Shown: piece by piece, positions 15,968-21,462 of the stretch
Numbering within the stretch: the stretch's first letter is position 1
Layout: the number at the start of each line of letters is the position of its first letter
NCBI GenBank assembly: GCA_027485075.1
Contig: JAIXRT010000115.1
Location: 1 to 21,462 of the forward strand
Reading direction: 5' to 3'
Length of the DNA: 21,462 nt
Source: Cytophagaceae bacterium
GTDB taxonomy: Bacteria > Bacteroidota > Bacteroidia > Cytophagales > Spirosomataceae
Program-made: the position numbers and the translations under genes
The notes under the pieces: model-generated
The model's input: only the letters and a program-made list of their open reading frames with translations
Database searches by the model: none
What the model was told of the DNA's origin: nothing

Positions 15968-18900
15968 AAGTGGGCTCCCGGGCGTAAGCGTTAGTGCCAA
16001 GGGTTCCGCGAAAGGAACAACGACGGCTGCTGACGGTACGTACAAATTATCAGTTGGCGACGGAGCTTCTTTAGTATTCTCGTTCGTTGGCTTTAACACA
16101 CAAACTGTTGCCGTGGGAACACGCGGAGTTATTGATGTGCAACTTCAAGTAGATAATACACAATTATCAGAGGTAGTTGTTGTTGGATACGGTACGAGAA
16201 AGCGTCAAGAATTTACGGGTGCTGCTTCGTCTGTGAAGGCTGCAAGTATTGCTGAGCGTCCGGTACAATCTTTCTCACAAGGTTTGACGGGTCAAGCTGC
16301 GGGTGTTAACATTACACAACCAAACGGTTTGTTGAATAACCCTCCAGTAATTCGTGTACGTGGTTTGAGTTCATTATCATTGAGCTCGTTCCCGTTGGTA
16401 GTTATCGATGGTATACCTATTTCTACAGATAACGTTTCGGCTAACTCAACGACCAACAACCCATTAGCAGATATTAACCCATCTGATATTGAGTCGATTG
16501 ATATCTTGAAAGATGCGGCTTCTGCTGCGATTTACGGTTCTCGTGCAGGTGCGGGTGTTTTGTTGATAACAACGAAGCGTGGTAAGTCTGGAAGAGCTAA
16601 AGTTTCGATTGAATCTTGGGCAGGTGTTTCCGAGGCAGTACGTCTTCCAGATGTATTGAACGCAGAGCAGTATATGTTACACAAGAATGGTGCGATTGCG
16701 AATGCATTAGCATTGAATCCAAATGCAGTAGCTGCTTCACAGCGTAATGCGCAGAATAAATCATTTTTGCCTTCTTACAATGCAGATGGTTCATTAATTG
16801 ATACAGATTGGTATAAAGAGGTTTATCAAACGTCTATCTCTCAAAACCACAATTTATCTGTTACAGGTGGTACAGATAAGACAAATTACTATTTCTCTGC
16901 TGGATACTCTGATCAAGATGGTTTCTTAAAGAGCAATACGTTCCAACGTCGTTCTGGTCGTTTCAACATGGATCACCAAGCAACGAAGTGGTTGAAGTTA
17001 ACTGCTAACTTAAACTACTCAAATACATTTAACCGCGCACCTATGTCAGGTTCAAATGCGGGTGGTGCATTTAATACATCAGGTTTAGGCCGTATCGCAG
17101 TGGCTCAAGTTCCTAACTTGCCTGCACGTTTACCAGATGGTTCTTACAACTTGGAGAACAATACGATTGGTCGTTTAAATAACTTATTGCCTGCACAGTT
17201 CCCTAACCCGGCAGTTGTACGTGATTTAGATAAGATTACATCTGAAAATACACGTGTAATTGCAAACTTAGGAGCTGAATTCCGTTTAGCGGAAGGTTTA
17301 ACTGCGAAAACAAGTTATTCTTGGGATCGTCGTAACACAGAGAACATTCGTTTCTTTAACCCATTCAATGGTGACGGTTGGTCAGTAAGTGGTGATGCAT
17401 ATAACAACACAGCGCGTTCAGACAACTGGAACTGGATTAACACCGTGCAATACAATAAGGTATTAGCTGAGAAGCATAATTTCTCTGTAATTGCAGGTTC
17501 TGACGTTCAGAAAACACGTGTATTGAACTGGGGAGCTCAGCGTCAAGGATTGGCTGATTTCTTCTTTACAGATTTCCAAGGAAATTACGGTACTAACTTA
17601 GCTGCTGGAAACGGTATTTTCCAAGTTTCATATGAGGCGTATTTCTCAAGCTTCTCATATAGCTATGCGAATAAGTATTTCTTAAGTGCAAACTACCGTG
17701 TGGATGGTAACTCTGCTTTATCTTCTGAGAACCGTTGGGGTGATTTCGGAGGAGCATCTTTAGGATGGACAGTTTCTGAGGAGAAATTCTTCAAAAACTT
17801 GAACTTAGGAAATAAGGTTTCAAACGTGCGTTTGAAAGCAAGTTATGGTAAAGTAGGTAACGGTAACGTACCGAATGCCTATGGTTCTTACTCAACATTT
17901 GCTTCTGGTTTATACGGTGCAGCGCCTACATTGGCGTTTAACCAAGCTGGTAACAAGGATTTGAAATGGGAGACATCTACACAAACGAACGTAGGTTTAG
18001 ACGTAAGTTTCTTAAACGATCGTATTCAAGTAGAAGCGAACTACTACTACAAGGATATTGATAACTTGATTTTGAACGTTCCTCAAGCACCTTCGAAAGG
18101 TATTCCAGGAAACTCAATCTTGGCTAACGTAGGTTCGATGTACAATAAAGGATATGAAGTAGCGATCACAGCAACGCCTATTGACAACAATGGCTTTGTT
18201 TGGACGACTAACGTAAACTTTGCGACAAACGAAAACATGGTTACTTCATTGGTTGACGCAAACACGCCAATCTTAACAGCAACTTCAGGACTTGAGACAA
18301 CGAACATTACACGTGTAGGTTATTCTGCAGCACAAATTTATGGTGTGAAAACGGGTGGTGTTAATCCTGAGAATGGTCGTCGTATCTACATCACACGTGA
18401 TGGTACAAAGGTTCAATACTTACACTTAGGTGGTGCGAATGCATGGACAACTTTAGATGGTAAGCCTACAACGTCACCTTCTAACCAGCAACAAGTTTTA
18501 GGTAATACATTGCCTACGTTCTACGGTGGTTTCAACAACACATTCCGTTACAAAGGTTTTGATTTAGGCTTGAACTTTACGTTCTCAGGTGGTAACTACA
18601 TTTACAATGGTTCACAAGCAGGTCTTCGTGATCAGCGTGTTTGGAACAACTCAGTGGATGTGTTAGATTCTTGGAAAACACCAGGTCAAATTACTGAGAT
18701 TCCACGCGCCATTTATGGTGACAACATTTCGAATGGTTCTGCATTCTTGATTGATGCCAATGTTCAAAAAGGTGATTTCTTACGTTTGCAGACTGCCACG
18801 TTAGGATACAAAATCCCTACGAACTTGTCTTCAATCGGTATTACATCTCTTCGTGTGTATGCACAAGGAAACAACTTATTGTTGTTCACTCCTTACTTAG

Positions 18901-19013
18901 GTGTTGACCCTGAAATTTCATCAAATGGAGATTCGAACTTGGCTTCAGGTATTGAGCGTAACTCAATCCCTCAAGGACGTGCATTTACTTTTGGTATCAA
19001 CATTGGTCTATAA
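15864..19013 (+). CDS. SusC/RagA TonB-linked outer-membrane transporter, unit 4
   Basis: A TonB-dependent outer-membrane transporter of 1049 residues, partnered with the classical SusD 18 bases downstream. It has a Sec signal peptide 1-20, identical in sequence to that of SusC 3, then a carboxypeptidase-D regulatory-like domain to about 98 and the TonB-box region EVVVVGYG from E103. The plug carries VIRVRGLSSLSLSS, VVIDGIPI (D182) and YGSRAGAGVLLITT. RKRQEFTGAASS after the TonB box is the common SusC pattern also seen in unit 5. The barrel ends INIGL, so the last residue is leucine rather than the aromatic residue found in units 1-3. Arginine is almost always CGT, as in unit 2. The start is fixed by the signal peptide and the leader shared with unit 3. 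Family assignment is secure; the ligand is unknown. Confidence 0.95.
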   Translation: MKKLVLSWVLMMAVVSTLFAQTRQVTGKVTSSEDGSGLPGVSVSAKGSAKGTTTAADGTYKLSVGDGASLVFSFVGFNTQTVAVGTRGVIDVQLQVDNTQLSEVVVVGYGTRKRQEFTGAASSVKAASIAERPVQSFSQGLTGQAAGVNITQPNGLLNNPPVIRVRGLSSLSLSSFPLVVIDGIPISTDNVSANSTTNNPLADINPSDIESIDILKDAASAAIYGSRAGAGVLLITTKRGKSGRAKVSIESWAGVSEAVRLPDVLNAEQYMLHKNGAIANALALNPNAVAASQRNAQNKSFLPSYNADGSLIDTDWYKEVYQTSISQNHNLSVTGGTDKTNYYFSAGYSDQDGFLKSNTFQRRSGRFNMDHQATKWLKLTANLNYSNTFNRAPMSGSNAGGAFNTSGLGRIAVAQVPNLPARLPDGSYNLENNTIGRLNNLLPAQFPNPAVVRDLDKITSENTRVIANLGAEFRLAEGLTAKTSYSWDRRNTENIRFFNPFNGDGWSVSGDAYNNTARSDNWNWINTVQYNKVLAEKHNFSVIAGSDVQKTRVLNWGAQRQGLADFFFTDFQGNYGTNLAAGNGIFQVSYEAYFSSFSYSYANKYFLSANYRVDGNSALSSENRWGDFGGASLGWTVSEEKFFKNLNLGNKVSNVRLKASYGKVGNGNVPNAYGSYSTFASGLYGAAPTLAFNQAGNKDLKWETSTQTNVGLDVSFLNDRIQVEANYYYKDIDNLILNVPQAPSKGIPGNSILANVGSMYNKGYEVAITATPIDNNGFVWTTNVNFATNENMVTSLVDANTPILTATSGLETTNITRVGYSAAQIYGVKTGGVNPENGRRIYITRDGTKVQYLHLGGANAWTTLDGKPTTSPSNQQQVLGNTLPTFYGGFNNTFRYKGFDLGLNFTFSGGNYIYNGSQAGLRDQRVWNNSVDVLDSWKTPGQITEIPRAIYGDNISNGSAFLIDANVQKGDFLRLQTATLGYKIPTNLSSIGITSLRVYAQGNNLLLFTPYLGVDPEISSNGDSNLASGIERNSIPQGRAFTFGINIGL

Positions 19014-19031
19014 TTTTAACGCAGATATAAA

Positions 19032-20477
19032 ATGAAATTATTCACAACAAAAATAGGAATCTTGTCTATCGCACTAGCGATGACTGTTTCTTCATGCAAT
19101 AAGGAATTCCTTAATGCAGTTCCTGAATTGGATTTATCAGATGCAACCGTATTCAATACGCCTGCACGTGTACTTTCTCAGGTAAATGGTTTGTATGGTT
19201 CTGCGAAAAGCGGAAGTTTATTTGGAGGTCGTTATTTGATTTACAACGATATCCGTGGTGAGGAGTGGATTAACCGGACAACAAACGGTGTAACTGGTTA
19301 CGGTACGTATCAAGGAAATCAAGATCCTTCTGATTCGTATATTGCCAACTTCTGGATTCAAGGATATTTGACAATCAATCGTGCCAACTTATTTCTTGAG
19401 GGTTTAACAGCTAATCCAACAGCTGTAACGCCTGCATTAGCAGCGAATTATCGCGGTGAGGCTAAGTTTTTGCGTGCATTGACTTATTTCTCATTGGTAC
19501 AATTCTTTGCGAAGCCTTATATTTTAGATAAAGGTGCTTCAGCTGGTTTGCCATTGCGTTTGAAAGGAGAAGCTTCTTCTGCTAATAACGACTTAGCGCG
19601 TTCTACGGTTGCTCAAGTGTATGCTCAAGTATTAAAGGATTTGAATGAAGCAGAAGCTGAATTACCAGATTCATACGGAACAGCATTATTGAACACATCA
19701 CGTGCACACAAAAACACAGCTGTTGCGTTGAAAACACGTGTATTGTTGGCCATGGGTGATTATGCAGCGGTTATCGCAGAAGGTAACAAGATTGTTACTG
19801 CAGCGGCACCTTTCCGTTCAACGACTCGTGTGGCACATGCGCTACAACCTGACGTATCAAACGTATTTAAGGCTCCATATACAACAACTGAGTCTATCTT
19901 GTCTTTCCCTATGGATGCAACAAATGCTCCTGGAACGCAAAACCAATTAGGTTTTTACTGGAATGCAGGTAACGTAGAATATACGTTGAACCCAGGTCCA
20001 ACAGGTATTTACAACAATGAGCAATTTGGTGCAAATGATGACCGTAAGACAAAAATGACAGTTCCAAGAACTGCTGTTGCGAATGCGCCATCATTGACTA
20101 AATTCAGTGGTGTAGCTCCATTTGTGGATTTTGTTCCGAACATTCGTTACGCTGAGGTTTTATTAAACGTTGCTGAGGCGGAAGCAGAAGGAGGTAGCTT
20201 AACACGTGCGGCTGCGATTTTACGCGCGGTGCATGCTCGTTCAGATGCAGCTTATGTTTTCCCATCATTGGCAACTAAATCAGAAGTGGTTCGTGCTATC
20301 TTGACGGAGCGTCGTATTGAATTCTTGGGAGAAGGTTTCCGTGCTAATGACGTGTTACGTCGTGGTGAGCCTTTGAACTCGTTCGGTGCAGGTGCAATCA
20401 TTCAGCCATCTGATCCACGTTATATCTTTGGTATTCCATTAGTTGAGGTTCAAACAAACCCTAGTATCGGTAAGTAA
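19032..20477 (+). CDS. SusD/RagB surface lipoprotein, unit 4
   Basis: A ligand-capturing surface lipoprotein expected to pair with SusC 4. The 481 residues start with a lipoprotein signal ending VSSC (C22 lipidated) followed by NKEFLNAVPELDL, a common opening in this family with an acidic residue near the lipidated cysteine. Classical RagB/SusD marks are GEAKFLRALTYFSLVQFFAKPY in the N-terminal helical region (shown in part as FLRALTYFSLVQFFAKPY), RYAEVLLNVAEAEAEGG in the C-terminal half, and TERRIEFLGEGFRANDVLRR near the end. It resembles SusD 1 in type and differs from SusD 2 and 3. CGT dominates arginine codons, matching SusC 4. A strong terminator follows within 25 bases, so the transcript should end here. 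Confidence 0.94.
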   Translation: MKLFTTKIGILSIALAMTVSSCNKEFLNAVPELDLSDATVFNTPARVLSQVNGLYGSAKSGSLFGGRYLIYNDIRGEEWINRTTNGVTGYGTYQGNQDPSDSYIANFWIQGYLTINRANLFLEGLTANPTAVTPALAANYRGEAKFLRALTYFSLVQFFAKPYILDKGASAGLPLRLKGEASSANNDLARSTVAQVYAQVLKDLNEAEAELPDSYGTALLNTSRAHKNTAVALKTRVLLAMGDYAAVIAEGNKIVTAAAPFRSTTRVAHALQPDVSNVFKAPYTTTESILSFPMDATNAPGTQNQLGFYWNAGNVEYTLNPGPTGIYNNEQFGANDDRKTKMTVPRTAVANAPSLTKFSGVAPFVDFVPNIRYAEVLLNVAEAEAEGGSLTRAAAILRAVHARSDAAYVFPSLATKSEVVRAILTERRIEFLGEGFRANDVLRRGEPLNSFGAGAIIQPSDPRYIFGIPLVEVQTNPSIGK

Positions 20478-20497
20478 GATATCTCAAAAATAGTTTG

Positions 20498-20531
20498 AAT
20501 AGGCGGCCTTTTTCAGGCCGCCTATTTTTTT
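20498..20531 (+). terminator. Intrinsic terminator after unit 4
   Basis: AATAGGCGGCCT (20498-20509) pairs with AGGCCGCCTATT (20515-20526) around a TTTTC loop, a 12-base-pair GC-rich stem running into seven T (20525-20531). It begins 20 bases after the SusD 4 stop. Confidence 0.93.
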
Positions 20532-20589
20532 ATGACCTTTATAAAAACATTTTATCCTACTTAATTGTTAAAAAAGTTCGAGTTTATTT

Positions 20590-20600
20590 ATTTGCCAAAT
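20590..20600 (+). promoter_or_regulatory. ATTTGCCAAAT element upstream of SusC 5 (putative operator)
   Basis: ATTTGCCAAAT is a perfect 11-base palindrome around a central C and is the most symmetric copy of the motif. It lies only about 40 bases before the SusC 5 start, much closer than in units 2-4. I see no convincing -33/-7 pair in this gap; TATTTTTTG at 20601-20609 is the nearest -7-like string. Confidence 0.45.
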
Positions 20601-20637
20601 TATTTTTTGTTCATCATTTGTTTAAACTAAAGACATT

Positions 20638-21462
20638 ATGAAAAAAACGTTACTAGTCAGTATTTTCTTGTGGCTTACCGCATTAGTCCCCTTGCTAGCA
20701 CAAGATCGAGCGATTTCAGGAAAGGTAACCACGGAAGATGGTTCTACATTACCTGGTGTGAATATCGCGATTAAAGGGACCACAAAAGGTACAACAACTG
20801 ATGCCGACGGGGGATTTAAACTCTCAGTAGCTCCTTCAGCGGTTCTTGTGGTTAGCTCAGTAGGCTACGCCTCGCAAGAAGTTCGTGTAGGAAACCGTTC
20901 GGTTGTCAACATTTCACTTCAATCAAACACATCTCAACTCGATGAGGTTATCGTTACGACCTTTGGTACGGCGAAAAAGGCATCATTTACAGGTTCTTCT
21001 GCGTCGATCGGTGCAGAAAAATTAGGTGTACGTCCGATTACGAACATTGGTCAAGCCTTAGAAGGTATTGCAGCCGGTGTGACGACAACGTCTACAGGTG
21101 GTCAACCGGGCTCATCTCCAGCAGTACGTATCCGTGGTTTTGGTTCGATTTCTTCTTCGAATGATCCATTATACGTCGTGGATGGTGTTCCATACTCAGC
21201 GAGTATTGCGAATCTAAACAATGATGATATTCAGTCCATTACCGTTTTGAAAGATGCAGCTTCTACAGCACTATATGGTGCACGTGCAGCGAATGGTGTG
21301 GTGATGGTCACAACAAAAAAAGGATTGAACGGTAAAAATTCAATTAACATCAAGTACACGAAAGGTTTCAATACACGCGCCATGCCTGAGTACGACCGTG
21401 TAGGTGCTGCGGATTACTATCCGTTAATGTGGGAAGCAAACCGGAATAACCTAGCTTACCGA
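20638..21462 (+). CDS. SusC/RagA TonB-linked outer-membrane transporter, unit 5 (3' partial)
   Basis: The start of a fifth SusC, cut by the window edge after 275 codons. It opens with ATG and a Sec signal peptide (1-21, cleavage after LLA before Q22). A carboxypeptidase-D regulatory-like domain follows (about 26-98, with LPGVNIAIKGTTKGTTTD), then the TonB-box region EVIVTTFG from E103. The plug carries VRIRGFGSISSS, YVVDGVPYS (D182) and YGARAANGVVMVTTKKG, and the frame stays open into the first barrel strands. KKASFTGSSAS groups it with units 1 and 4. The leader AAACTAAA lies at 20624-20631. About 700-800 further residues and a SusD partner would be expected beyond the edge. Confidence 0.93.
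   Translation, partial: MKKTLLVSIFLWLTALVPLLAQDRAISGKVTTEDGSTLPGVNIAIKGTTKGTTTDADGGFKLSVAPSAVLVVSSVGYASQEVRVGNRSVVNISLQSNTSQLDEVIVTTFGTAKKASFTGSSASIGAEKLGVRPITNIGQALEGIAAGVTTTSTGGQPGSSPAVRIRGFGSISSSNDPLYVVDGVPYSASIANLNNDDIQSITVLKDAASTALYGARAANGVVMVTTKKGLNGKNSINIKYTKGFNTRAMPEYDRVGAADYYPLMWEANRNNLAYR

Noticed and set aside
1..21462. CRISPR array, tRNA, rRNA, riboswitch or insertion sequence
   Set aside because: I found no short regularly spaced repeats, no tRNA-like cloverleaf with a CCA-type end, no conserved RNA core and no transposase or terminal inverted repeats. The only repeats are those between paralogous SusC genes.

Overview
The window comes from a Bacteroidota genome. The evidence is a run of SusC/RagA outer-membrane transporters paired with SusD/RagB surface lipoproteins, the absence of Shine-Dalgarno sequences before most starts, and -33/-7 promoter candidates of the Bacteroidota type (TTG, about 19 bases, TAnnTTTG-like). 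Base composition is moderately AT-rich. The style of the proteins fits Cytophagales or a relative, but that placement is inference. I see no rRNA, tRNA, CRISPR array, insertion sequence or integrase.

Layout. Positions 1-1098 hold the 3' part of a GntP-family gluconate-type permease. The rest is a head-to-tail array of five SusC/SusD units on the + strand: C1/D1 (1345-5828), C2/D2 (6130-10799), C3/D3 (10964-15606), C4/D4 (15864-20477) and the first 275 codons of C5 (20638 to the window edge). SusC start-to-start distances are 4785, 4834, 4900 and 4774 bases, so the array is a nearly regular 4.8-kb tandem. Within each unit the SusC-SusD gap is 18-23 bases, and each complete unit ends in a strong intrinsic terminator. 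Each unit is therefore probably its own two-gene transcript.

How the genes work together. Each SusC should be a TonB-dependent beta-barrel with an N-terminal carboxypeptidase-D regulatory-like domain and a plug. Each SusD should be the lipoprotein lid that captures ligand at the cell surface. No glycoside hydrolase, lyase, peptidase, sulfatase, hybrid two-component regulator, ECF sigma factor or anti-sigma factor is present, so the substrates cannot be read from the context. Units 1 and 4 have classical RagB/SusD partners. Units 2 and 3 have SusD-like_2-type partners and a matching SusC subclass.

Main observations. A GCCAAAT core, usually as the odd-centred palindrome TTTGCCAAA(T), occurs upstream of all five SusC genes, twice in tandem before C1. 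It could be a shared operator. The 123 bases spanning the leader, signal peptide and start of the mature protein are almost identical between C3 and C4 (2 mismatches, exactly 4900 bases apart), while the flanking sequence is diverged. This points to recent gene conversion or recombination, and makes a one-unit deletion by direct-repeat recombination possible. Arginine codon use also alternates by unit and changes along C1, suggesting mosaic or separately acquired units.
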